Positions 46,546-54,474 of a stretch of DNA of 64,000 bases are shown piece by piece. The notes under the pieces were generated by a model. The model saw only the letters and a list, made by a program, of their open reading frames with translations. It was not told the DNA's origin and did no database searches. Numbering within the stretch: position 1 is the first letter of the stretch; every line of letters starts with the position of its first letter. A program made the position numbers and the translations under genes. Source of the stretch: an uncultured Thalassolituus sp. (GTDB taxonomy: Bacteria > Pseudomonadota > Gammaproteobacteria > Pseudomonadales > Oceanobacteraceae); the NCBI RefSeq assembly GCF_950066645.1, contig NZ_CATMFB010000008.1, positions 1 to 64,000 on the forward strand, given 5' to 3'.

Positions 46546-47232
46546 ATGAAAAAACTGACTTCGTACACTATTGCATTGTTCTCCGCATTTGCGGTTCATA
46601 CAGCTTTTGCCGAATCCTGCGTTCAGCCCGTTTCTCTTACCTATGATGTGTCGTTGAAGGAGAAAAAGGGACAGATTGCCATTCACCGTAATGGCCGCGA
46701 AATGCTTCGTGAAAATCTTCAGACTGGCGTTGTCGAATACTGGTATCACTCACCAGCTGGCCCACTGAAATTGATTCGTTACGTCGATTCAGAAAAGCAC
46801 GGCATTGAATACCAGGCAGAAGATTTTCGTGGTAATGAAAGCGAAGTCTGGAAAGACATCACTCTGGCAGTGCCAACAGACAGCATGAAAACCATGACCC
46901 TGATGTCGGAAGAGGGAAGCGGTTGTGATGTGAAGGAAATATACACTTCTGAGGGTGGTAAAGAGCTTGTATGGCTCCCGGAGAAGAATATCCTGATCAG
47001 CTACAAAGCCCCTGGTGTTTCATGGCAGATTAAAGATCAGAACGAGTCGGTATTTAAAGAGCGCCTTGCCGTTCGTGACAACTATATCCTGATTGATTAT
47101 GCAGATATTGGTGATTCGGAAGAAGATCCATTTGTTAAAAAAATGATCCGATGGGGCTTTGTTGAACATGGTGCCAGCGGATTTTACGACGAGCATGGTC
47201 ATGCGATTCAAGGGCACGGTCATTCGCACTGA
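46546..47232 (+). CDS. Exported protein with His-rich tail, unknown function
   Basis: 228 residues from the ATG at 46546, with signal peptide MKKLTSYTIALFSAFAVHTA. The body is beta-rich (EYWYHSPAGPLKLIRYVDSE; IEYQAEDFRGNESEVWKDIT). It ends in HGHAIQGHGHSH, six His in twelve residues, which would bind a metal such as Zn. It sits between phosphatase genes 2 and 3; alkaline phosphatases need two Zn and one Mg, so a metal-related or phosphatase-accessory role is conceivable. I recognise no family. A terminator precedes it, so it probably has its own promoter in the 38 bp upstream or reads through. Confidence 0.65.
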   Translation: MKKLTSYTIALFSAFAVHTAFAESCVQPVSLTYDVSLKEKKGQIAIHRNGREMLRENLQTGVVEYWYHSPAGPLKLIRYVDSEKHGIEYQAEDFRGNESEVWKDITLAVPTDSMKTMTLMSEEGSGCDVKEIYTSEGGKELVWLPEKNILISYKAPGVSWQIKDQNESVFKERLAVRDNYILIDYADIGDSEEDPFVKKMIRWGFVEHGASGFYDEHGHAIQGHGHSH

Positions 47233-47342
47233 GTCAACAGTTGGAGATAGTGGCATGTGACTGCACTTTATAACGCATGCCATTGTATCTGCCTATTACT
47301 CCATGCATTATCCAACTTCACTTTCTGTTTAGATGTCCTGAC

Positions 47343-48983
47343 ATGTATCGCTACTTCGGTGCTCTTTGCGTCAGTCTTTCGATTGTCGCCTGCCAGTCTG
47401 AATATACCCCTGTTTCAAGCGATGGCCGTTTTATTCCGTCCGGTAATGCCTGGTACAGCGAAGGCGAGCGGAGTATTCGTGATCAGCAGGCCTACCTGGC
47501 GCAGACAGGAGTCAGGCCATCGCAGGCAAAAAATGTCATCCTCTTTGTGGGTGATGGAATGAGCCTGGGAACGATCGCTGCCGCCCGGATTCTCGATGGG
47601 CAGCGACAGGGAATGACTGGCGAAGAGCATCAGCTCAGTTTTGAACAGTTTCCTTTTACCGGATTATCCAAGACGTACAACGTCGATGCTCAGACGCCCG
47701 ATTCTTCAGGCACGATGACGGCGATGACGACCGGCGTTAAGACTGACATGGGGATCGTTGCTCAGACGGAAGCTGCCGTGCGTGGTGTCTGCGATGCCGC
47801 AGGCAAGGCGGATGTGCCGACGTTGCTGGAGCTTGCGGAAATTGCGGGGCTGTCTTCAGGGATAGTGACAACGGCGCGGTTAACGCATGCGACTCCGGCT
47901 GCAACGTATGCCCATGCCCCAGACAGAAACTGGGAAGATATTTCTGATCTTCCGGAAGAGGCAGTGGCCGCCGGTTGCCGTGATATCGCCGCTCAGTTTG
48001 TTGGTTTTGCCGACAATATCAGCAAGAAATACGGCGTCTCGGTTGATGGCCCTGAAGTCGCCTTTGGTGGTGGGCGTCGCCACTTCCTACCGGCGGATTC
48101 TCAATTTAATTCGCCAGATGCACAAAGCAGCATTGAAGGCGACAGAACCGATGGTCGCCACCTCATTGACGAATGGAAGCTTGCTTACCCATCAGGAACC
48201 TATGTGATGGATACGGCAGGATTTGCGTCTGTTTCTGCTAAATCTGGCACGCCGGTACTTGGACTGTTTTCTGAATCGCACATGCGATATGAGTCTGACC
48301 GCCCGAATGACCCCTCGGGTGAACCTGATCTGATCGCAATGACTGAGAAGGCGATTCAGCTGCTGAGCCGTAACGAAAAAGGTTTTTTCCTGATGATTGA
48401 AGCAGGGCGCATAGATCACGCACATCATGCGGGAAATGCTTATAACGCACTGAACGAAACTGTCATGCTGTCAGAGGCGGTACGCCGGGCGCAGGAGTTG
48501 ACGAATCCGCAGGACACCCTGATCATCGTGACTTCTGATCACGGTCATGTGATGACCTTCGCAGGCTATCCTAAGCGGGGTAATCCTATTCTCGGAAAAG
48601 TGATCAGTCCGGGAGAAGAAACTCTGGCGGAAGCGGCTGATGGTCTTCCTTACACTACGCTCAGTTACGCAAACGGTATGGGGATGTCAGAAACAGACAG
48701 TGATGACCCGGATAACCGGTATAATCTGGCGCTGAATACCGGCCGTCATGATATTTCGGAGATGGATACAGAATCGCCGCACTATCACCAGGAAGCACTT
48801 GTACCGCTGTATTCAGAAACCCACAGCGGTGAGGATGTCGCAATCTACGGAAATGGGCCGGGCTCAGAATTCGTGACTGGCGTACACGAGCAGAACGATA
48901 TTTTTCATATAATTAATGCCAGTCTCCGGTTAACGGAGAAAGCCTCAGCAAGACTTCCTCCGCGAACGGACATCAGTCAGTAA
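47343..48983 (+). CDS. Alkaline phosphatase lipoprotein (paralogue 3)
   Basis: 546 residues from the ATG at 47343. The signal peptide MYRYFGALCVSLSIVAC ends at a lipobox cysteine; an earlier ATG at 47277 gives no sensible signal. Catalytic motifs: VGDGMSLGTIAAARIL, TPDSSGTMTAM with nucleophile S121, THATPAATYAHAPDRNWED, IEAGRIDHAHHAGNAYN, VTSDHGHVMTF and SETHSGEDVAIYG (separate motifs). It differs from its paralogues by DSS instead of DSA at the nucleophile and TSDH instead of TADH near a metal site. It overlaps convergent ppnN by 11 bp. Confidence 0.94.
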   Translation: MYRYFGALCVSLSIVACQSEYTPVSSDGRFIPSGNAWYSEGERSIRDQQAYLAQTGVRPSQAKNVILFVGDGMSLGTIAAARILDGQRQGMTGEEHQLSFEQFPFTGLSKTYNVDAQTPDSSGTMTAMTTGVKTDMGIVAQTEAAVRGVCDAAGKADVPTLLELAEIAGLSSGIVTTARLTHATPAATYAHAPDRNWEDISDLPEEAVAAGCRDIAAQFVGFADNISKKYGVSVDGPEVAFGGGRRHFLPADSQFNSPDAQSSIEGDRTDGRHLIDEWKLAYPSGTYVMDTAGFASVSAKSGTPVLGLFSESHMRYESDRPNDPSGEPDLIAMTEKAIQLLSRNEKGFFLMIEAGRIDHAHHAGNAYNALNETVMLSEAVRRAQELTNPQDTLIIVTSDHGHVMTFAGYPKRGNPILGKVISPGEETLAEAADGLPYTTLSYANGMGMSETDSDDPDNRYNLALNTGRHDISEMDTESPHYHQEALVPLYSETHSGEDVAIYGNGPGSEFVTGVHEQNDIFHIINASLRLTEKASARLPPRTDISQ

Positions 48984-50331
48984 TAATCTGATAGCAGGGC
49001 TGGTATTCGCCGCTGATTTTCATCCGGCCATGCTCCACCATAGCCCGCAGGAGACGGTCCATACCGGCGAGAATATCTTTGTCGCCATGGATCTCGTATG
49101 GACCATGTTTCCGTACCCGCTGAACACCGTCTGCTTTGACGTTGCCAGCGACAATACCGGAAAATGCGCGACGCAGATTGGCCGCCAGTTCGTGGCCCGG
49201 AAGCGCACGTGAAATGGACAGCTGCTTCATATTTTCGTGCGTGGGATCGAAAGGCATCTGAAAATCGTGGTCAATTTTCAGCGACCAGTTGAAGAAAAAC
49301 GCATCGTTATGCTGGCGACGGAATTTTTCTACTTTGCGCATACCGTCTTTCATCAGTTTTGCCACTGCCACCGGATCTTCAATGACCAGCTCGTACTTGC
49401 GCTGAGCGTCGCTGCCAAGCGTGTCACCGATAAAACGATCCAGATCACGCAGGTAGGCTTCAGATTCTTTCGGGCCGGTAATGACCAGTGGGAAGGGCAG
49501 GGCCTTGTTGTCCGGGTGTGACAGCACACCGAGAATGTACAACAGCTCTTCGGCCGTGCCGGGTCCGCCCGGGAAGATAATGATGCCATGCGCCAGGCGT
49601 ACGAATGCTTCCAGTCGTTTTTCAATGTCCGGCAATATCACCAGCTCATTAACGATAGGATTCGGAGCTTCGGCTGCAATAATGCCAGGTTCGGTAATGC
49701 CGATGTAGCGACCATTGCGGATATGTTGTTTGGCGTGTCCGATGGTTGCTCCCTTCATCGGACCTTTCATCGCTCCCGGGCCGCAGCCCGTGCCGATATC
49801 CAGTCCGCGCAGTCCGAGCTGATAACCCACTTCTTTGGTGTATTGATACTCATGAGGTGGGATTGAATGTCCACCCCAGCAGACAATCAGGTTGGGGGGC
49901 AGATCGGGTTGCAGAATATTGGCGTTGCGCAGCAGGTGAAATACCGCATTGGTAATGCCGTCGGTGTTGCTCAGATCGAACCGGTGAGCGGCAAGTATGC
50001 TCTCCTGCGAATATAGAATGTCTCTCAGTACTGAGAAAAGCTGTTCGCGGACACCGCGGATAATTTCATTATCGACAAAAGCAGACGCGGGGGCGCCGGT
50101 CAGTTGTAATACCAGGCCGCGATCTTCCTGCTCGACGGAAATATTAAAGCCACGATAGCCTTCTTCCAGCCGGGTGTAATCGTCTTCCTGGCTTCCCGCG
50201 GACATGACGGCAAAGGCGCAGCGTCTGAGAAGTTCGTGCGTAGCGGTACCAATATCCGTCAGTTGTTTGATTTCCTGACGGGAGAGTACCCGCAGGTGAG
50301 TTTTCGGGTGAATCAGTTCATATTGCTTCAC
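48973..50331 (-). CDS. ppnN: Pyrimidine/purine nucleotide 5'-monophosphate nucleosidase (LOG family)
   Basis: A 452-residue LOG-family enzyme, close to E. coli PpnN (YgdH) in length and layout. Catalytic motifs: IGTGCGPGAMKGPMKGATIG and PGGPGTAEELLYILGVL. Flanking N- and C-terminal domains distinguish it from short plant-type LOGs. It splits nucleoside monophosphates to base and ribose 5-phosphate and is activated by (p)ppGpp in E. coli. It lies 9 bp after the CBS gene on the same strand. Confidence 0.93.
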   Translation of the reverse strand: MKQYELIHPKTHLRVLSRQEIKQLTDIGTATHELLRRCAFAVMSAGSQEDDYTRLEEGYRGFNISVEQEDRGLVLQLTGAPASAFVDNEIIRGVREQLFSVLRDILYSQESILAAHRFDLSNTDGITNAVFHLLRNANILQPDLPPNLIVCWGGHSIPPHEYQYTKEVGYQLGLRGLDIGTGCGPGAMKGPMKGATIGHAKQHIRNGRYIGITEPGIIAAEAPNPIVNELVILPDIEKRLEAFVRLAHGIIIFPGGPGTAEELLYILGVLSHPDNKALPFPLVITGPKESEAYLRDLDRFIGDTLGSDAQRKYELVIEDPVAVAKLMKDGMRKVEKFRRQHNDAFFFNWSLKIDHDFQMPFDPTHENMKQLSISRALPGHELAANLRRAFSGIVAGNVKADGVQRVRKHGPYEIHGDKDILAGMDRLLRAMVEHGRMKISGEYQPCYQIITD

Positions 50332-50340
50332 AAATAGCTC

Positions 50341-50928
50341 CTAAGCCCAGAGTTCAAGTGGGCCGTAGTGGCTGATCAGTTGCAGAAGATCAGCTTTGGT
50401 AATAATGCCGGTAAGTGCCTGATGTTCATTAAGAACCGGCAATGCGCCTATGTGGTAATCACAGAGTAGTCTGGCGGTCTGGCGGATGTCTGTGCTCTCC
50501 TGCACACAAAACACCGGCCGGCTGGCCAGGTTGATCACTTGTCTGGCCGGTGTTCTCAGCCCGGCAAGTGCTTTCAGTAAATCACGGTCAGATATGATGG
50601 CGCTGAGGTCCCCCTGATCTGTCACCAGAGGCAGGTGATGTATTCCGTGAGACAGCATCGTCTCGTAGGCCTTCTCGGGAGTTTCGTTCAGTGGCAGGCT
50701 GCGCACGGGTGTCGACATGATATCCCGGGCGAAGGCGACGCTCTGGGGCGCATGTTCCTGTTGCGACGTGCCGGAAAAAGAACCGTAGCTGTCTGCCAGC
50801 AGAGCCTCGCTGTGTTCAGCCGTAACTTTGCTGCTCGCGGAGGCCGGGGTAGCCTTGCGGGTTCTCAGACGGGGCGGAGTGACCGGAGTTTCAATCCTGC
50901 GCCCCATGTCGAATACGATCAGTCCCAT
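50341..50928 (-). CDS. CBS-domain protein
   Basis: 195 residues. A variable, basic Ser/Thr-rich N-terminus (about 1-65) is followed by two CBS motifs: FARDIMSTPVRSLPLNETPE to SDRDLLKALAG, then INLASRPVFCVQES to TKADLLQLISHYG. Stand-alone CBS pairs bind adenosyl nucleotides and act as sensors. It is 9 bp upstream of ppnN, so it might regulate that nucleosidase; this is inference from position only. Confidence 0.88.
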   Translation of the reverse strand: MGLIVFDMGRRIETPVTPPRLRTRKATPASASSKVTAEHSEALLADSYGSFSGTSQQEHAPQSVAFARDIMSTPVRSLPLNETPEKAYETMLSHGIHHLPLVTDQGDLSAIISDRDLLKALAGLRTPARQVINLASRPVFCVQESTDIRQTARLLCDYHIGALPVLNEHQALTGIITKADLLQLISHYGPLELWA

Positions 50929-50983
50929 TCCTGTGGGGTACCTATACAGCTCCTGTTACAGATCAGTATAGCAACACCCGGGA

Positions 50984-51754
50984 TCAGATGAAGGTTTCGA
51001 GCTGGTCAATACGTCCCAGAATGGTGTCGGTGTAGCGCATGACCAGGAAGGGCACCAGACGCGCTTCATCGTTGGTTGCAGCCGTTTCGATGAACAGCCA
51101 CTGACTGCGGATTTTGTTAAGAATCGTGCGGGCTTCAGGCGCTGCCAGCTTACCTGTCAGTTCTTCAATACCACGGTCAAACTGCTTACACAGAACGCCA
51201 ATATCCACCTCATCAATGGTGAGCGGGGCCCCCATGGAGGATGCGGCGCGCTCGATATAGCGCTCGACCACAGTCAGCATCAGATTCTTCTGAGTGCGCT
51301 GCCAGTCTTCAAACTGGGAGATGTGAGTTTCGTTGTCCGAAAGAATGGCGTCTGAGAGGCGCTCAAGCTCTGACAGCATTCCACGCTGGGCTTCGCGCAT
51401 CAGAGTCACGACCTGAAGTTCAGGGTAGTTGCTCTCACGGATCTCGTTGATGTTCTGATCAAGGAGCGCATCGAAGCTGGTCCAGTGTTCGCCAATGTTC
51501 TGGCGATAGGCCGAATAGCGCTGATCAAGCTGTGCCGTCAGTCTGGCCTGATCACGGGCGACTTCTTCACGCTTCTGCAGCAGTTCAGCGATGCGTTGTG
51601 TGTTCCCCTCGTCAGCCTGTACATGGTAATACTTCAACAGAAGGGTTTTGACGTCTACCGAGAGTTCAAACACACTGTCCTCAAGCGCGATAACTGACGC
51701 GTGAGCCGGCAGGGAGACAAACAGGGTGAGTAAAATAGCTCTGAAGAGTAACAT
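50984..51754 (-). CDS. Exported helical protein of unknown function
   Basis: 256 residues from the ATG ending at 51754 (AAGGACCT upstream). The signal peptide is MLLFRAILLTLFVSLPAHAS. The rest is almost entirely helical and charged (RIAELLQKREEVARDQARLT; LSELERLSDAILSDNETHIS) with possible coiled coils. No recognised domain. Divergent from purU with 112 bp between. Confidence 0.75.
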   Translation of the reverse strand: MLLFRAILLTLFVSLPAHASVIALEDSVFELSVDVKTLLLKYYHVQADEGNTQRIAELLQKREEVARDQARLTAQLDQRYSAYRQNIGEHWTSFDALLDQNINEIRESNYPELQVVTLMREAQRGMLSELERLSDAILSDNETHISQFEDWQRTQKNLMLTVVERYIERAASSMGAPLTIDEVDIGVLCKQFDRGIEELTGKLAAPEARTILNKIRSQWLFIETAATNDEARLVPFLVMRYTDTILGRIDQLETFI

Positions 51755-51866
51755 AGGTCCTTCTCTGTCAATGCTCTTAGACATAGGATTTTCTGCAAAG
51801 CAGTTGACCATGTAAAGCCAAGTGGTGCAAGGTCCTGCCAAGCCTTTATTGAGTGTTTGTTAAATT

Positions 51867-52718
51867 ATGGAACGTGTTTATCGTTTAACGATCTCTTGCC
51901 CCGATCGGGTCGGAATCGTTGCTAAAGTAGGCCAGTTTTTCTCCGGCCATGGTGGCTGGATTGTGCAGGCAAACCACTACTCAGATCCCGTCAGTGGACG
52001 CTTCTTTATGCGTCACTGCATCCGTGCCGATTCGCTGCCTTTCGATGTTGATGGCCTTAAAGAAGCTTTTGCTCCGATTGCCGAAGAGTTTGGTATGGAC
52101 TGGCAGGTGTCAGACAGTGGTCAGCCCAAGAAGGTCATCCTTATGGCCAGTAAGCAGAGCCATTGCCTGGTCGATCTTCTGCACCGCTGGCACAGCAAAG
52201 AGCTGGCTTGTGATATTCCTTGTGTGATCTCAAACCACGATGATCTGCGCTCGCTGGTCGAGTGGCATGGCATCCCGTTTTTCCACGTGCCCGTTGATGC
52301 TCAGAACAAAGCAGAGCACTTCCGTCGCGTCACCGCGATTGTAGAGGAGCATAACGCCGATACCATTGTTCTGGCGCGATATATGCAAATTCTCCCTCCA
52401 GAGTTATGTGAGCAATACCTGGGTCAGGTGATCAATATCCATCACAGTTTCCTGCCGTCGTTTGTTGGCGCGAAACCCTACCATCAGGCGGCAGAGCGTG
52501 GCGTAAAACTGATTGGTGCGACCTGTCATTATGTAACCCAGGAGCTGGATGCCGGTCCGATCATTGATCAGGACGTCATCCGCATCAGTCATAACGATAC
52601 CGTTGACGATATGGTGCGTCTGGGGAAAGACGTAGAGAAGATGGTGCTGGCGCGTGGGGTGCGGAGTCACCTGGAAGATAGAGTGTTACTTCACGGTAAC
52701 AAGACCATCGTATTTTAA
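51867..52718 (+). CDS. purU: Formyltetrahydrofolate deformylase
   Basis: Hydrolyses 10-formyl-THF to THF and formate, balancing one-carbon pools. 283 residues: N-terminal ACT domain (RLTISCPDRVGIVAKVGQFF), then a formyltransferase-like catalytic domain with INIHHSFLPSFVGAKPYHQA and VTQELDAGPIIDQDVIRISH. Length and motifs are standard. It is followed immediately by a repeat-rich spacer. Confidence 0.96.
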   Translation: MERVYRLTISCPDRVGIVAKVGQFFSGHGGWIVQANHYSDPVSGRFFMRHCIRADSLPFDVDGLKEAFAPIAEEFGMDWQVSDSGQPKKVILMASKQSHCLVDLLHRWHSKELACDIPCVISNHDDLRSLVEWHGIPFFHVPVDAQNKAEHFRRVTAIVEEHNADTIVLARYMQILPPELCEQYLGQVINIHHSFLPSFVGAKPYHQAAERGVKLIGATCHYVTQELDAGPIIDQDVIRISHNDTVDDMVRLGKDVEKMVLARGVRSHLEDRVLLHGNKTIVF

Positions 52719-52950
52719 AGCTAGCTGCGTTGTCACAGCGGTGTTAAAAACCTTCTCGAAATGCTCATTTACAACTGTAAACTCCGCTTTCTCGAAGGTT
52801 TTTGCCTTGCTGTGACGGCCTCGCTGACGCTTTAACCGATTGGATGGCTCTGTTTCTTTGGCCGATGTTTGCCTCGCTATGACTTCTTCGCCGACGGCTC
52901 AGTGTTAAAGCTAGCTGCCTAGCTGACGCTTTAACCGATTGGATAGCTCG
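52715..52950. repeat. Palindromic/tandem repeat element between purU and the thiolase gene
   Basis: No gene. Direct repeats: TTAAAGCTAGCTGC at 52715-52728 and 52905-52918; a 28-bp unit (starting GCTGACGCTTTAACC) at 52823-52850 and 52922-52949 with one mismatch; and TTTGCCT-GCT-TGAC at 52801-52816 and 52868-52883. A long imperfect hairpin spans 52732-52816: outer GTCACAGC/GCTGTGAC, middle AAAAACCTTC/GAAGGTTTTT, inner TTTAC-AACT-GTAAA. The form suggests a REP- or MITE-like non-autonomous repeat. The first copy begins at the purU stop. Confidence 0.65.
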
Positions 52951-52962
52951 GTTTTAAGGCAA

Positions 52963-52989
52963 TAAAAAAGCCGGCGTTATGCCGGCTTC
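52963..52989 (-). terminator. Terminator of the thiolase gene
   Basis: Stem AAGCCGGC/GCCGGCTT with GTTAT loop, followed on the minus strand by a T run. It lies 19 bp after the thiolase stop; it could also stop plus-strand transcripts weakly. Confidence 0.88.
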
Positions 52990-53008
52990 TTTATGTGCGT
53001 TGCTGTGA

Positions 53009-54196
53009 TCAGATCATTTCGATCGCGACAGCAACGGCTTCGCCGCCACCGATACACAGTGCAGCGATACCTTTCTTACCACCGGTGTTTTTCAGAGCGT
53101 TCATCAGGGTCACGATCAGGCGTGAACCAGTAGAACCCACTGGGTGGCCCTGCGCACACGCGCCGCCGTAGATGTTTACTTTCTCAGCATCCAGATTGAA
53201 TGCGTCGATAGGCATCATGGCCACCATGGCGAAGGCTTCGTTGATTTCCCACAGATCCACTTCGTCTTTGTTCCAGCCAGTTTTCGCCAGCAGAGTTTCG
53301 ATGGCACCACATGGCGCGATGGTGAACTCAGAAGGGTGCTGAGAGTGAGTGCTGTGTGCAACGATGCGCGCAACTGGCGTCAGGCCTTTTGCTGCCGCAA
53401 CTGATTCACGAGCCAGAACCAGAGCAGAAGCGCCGTCAGAGATTGACGAAGCGTTTGCTGCCGTGATGGTGCCGTCTTTACGGAACGCAGGGCGCAGGCT
53501 TGGGATCTTCTCGATGTTAGCGTTGAACGGCTGCTCATCCTGATCAACAACTGTGTCACCACGACGTGAAGTCACAGTGACAGGAACGATTTCAGCCGTG
53601 TTGTGGCCAGCTTCGATAGCCGCCTTGGCACGGTTCAGAGAGCGGATAGCGTATTCGTCCATCTGCTCACGGCTGTAGCCTTTGCCATCAGCAGTTTCCT
53701 GAGCGAATGCCCCCATCAGCTTACCGGTTTCCGCGTCTTCCAGACCGTCGAAGAACATATGGTCTTTTGCCTGATCCCCATGGCCCATGCGGTAGCCACC
53801 ACGAGCGTTTTCGAGGATGTAAGGCGCCTTAGACATTGACTCCATACCGCCAGCAACAGCAATGTCTACAGACCCTGCTTTGATCGCGTCGTGCGCCATC
53901 ATGGTGGCTTTCATGCCGGAGCCGCACAGTTTGTTAATCGTGGTCGCGCCGGTGTTGTCTGGCAGACCAGCCTTACGCATCGCCTGGCGGGCAGGCCCCT
54001 GACGCAGACCCGCAGACAATACGTTGCCCATGATGACTTCCTGAACGTCAGTAGCGGCAATTCCCGCACGCTTAACGGCTTCAGCAATGGCGACTGCACC
54101 CAGTTCAGGCGCGGATACGCTGCTCAGGCTGCCCTGGAAGCCACCCATAGGGGTACGGGCGCCAGCGACGATAACAACAGAATCCTGATTAGACAT
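53009..54196 (-). CDS. Acetyl-CoA acetyltransferase (thiolase II type)
   Basis: 395 residues, the biosynthetic-thiolase length. Condenses or cleaves acetoacetyl-CoA. Catalytic residues are visible: nucleophilic Cys in INKLCGSGMKATMMA, His in GGACAQGHPVGSTGSRL, and Cys in CIGGGEAVAVAIE. NEAFAMVAMMPI follows the family. Role could be polyhydroxybutyrate synthesis, ketone or isoleucine/fatty-acid breakdown; no partner genes are adjacent to decide. The gene stands alone with its own terminator. Confidence 0.93.
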   Translation of the reverse strand: MSNQDSVVIVAGARTPMGGFQGSLSSVSAPELGAVAIAEAVKRAGIAATDVQEVIMGNVLSAGLRQGPARQAMRKAGLPDNTGATTINKLCGSGMKATMMAHDAIKAGSVDIAVAGGMESMSKAPYILENARGGYRMGHGDQAKDHMFFDGLEDAETGKLMGAFAQETADGKGYSREQMDEYAIRSLNRAKAAIEAGHNTAEIVPVTVTSRRGDTVVDQDEQPFNANIEKIPSLRPAFRKDGTITAANASSISDGASALVLARESVAAAKGLTPVARIVAHSTHSQHPSEFTIAPCGAIETLLAKTGWNKDEVDLWEINEAFAMVAMMPIDAFNLDAEKVNIYGGACAQGHPVGSTGSRLIVTLMNALKNTGGKKGIAALCIGGGEAVAVAIEMI

Positions 54197-54474
54197 GCGG
54201 ATCTCCTGTGAAAGAGGTTGGTTAATAAGGCCGGCTATTCTAAGCCAAGGAGTATGTAAATCACAGTACGGCGGTTTGGTAGGTTGGCAGATCTGAACTA
54301 GGCTTGCTTACGATCAGATACAAAATGACGCCGGGAACCTGACGGAATCATACTTTCGAGTGATGAGGGTGAGATCAGGCCGGATTATAGTCGGGTCATC
54401 TCTCTGTGTGGGGCGGGACGCCCGCGCACAAGTGACTGACTTGATAACCATAACAACTCATAACAGGTAACAGT

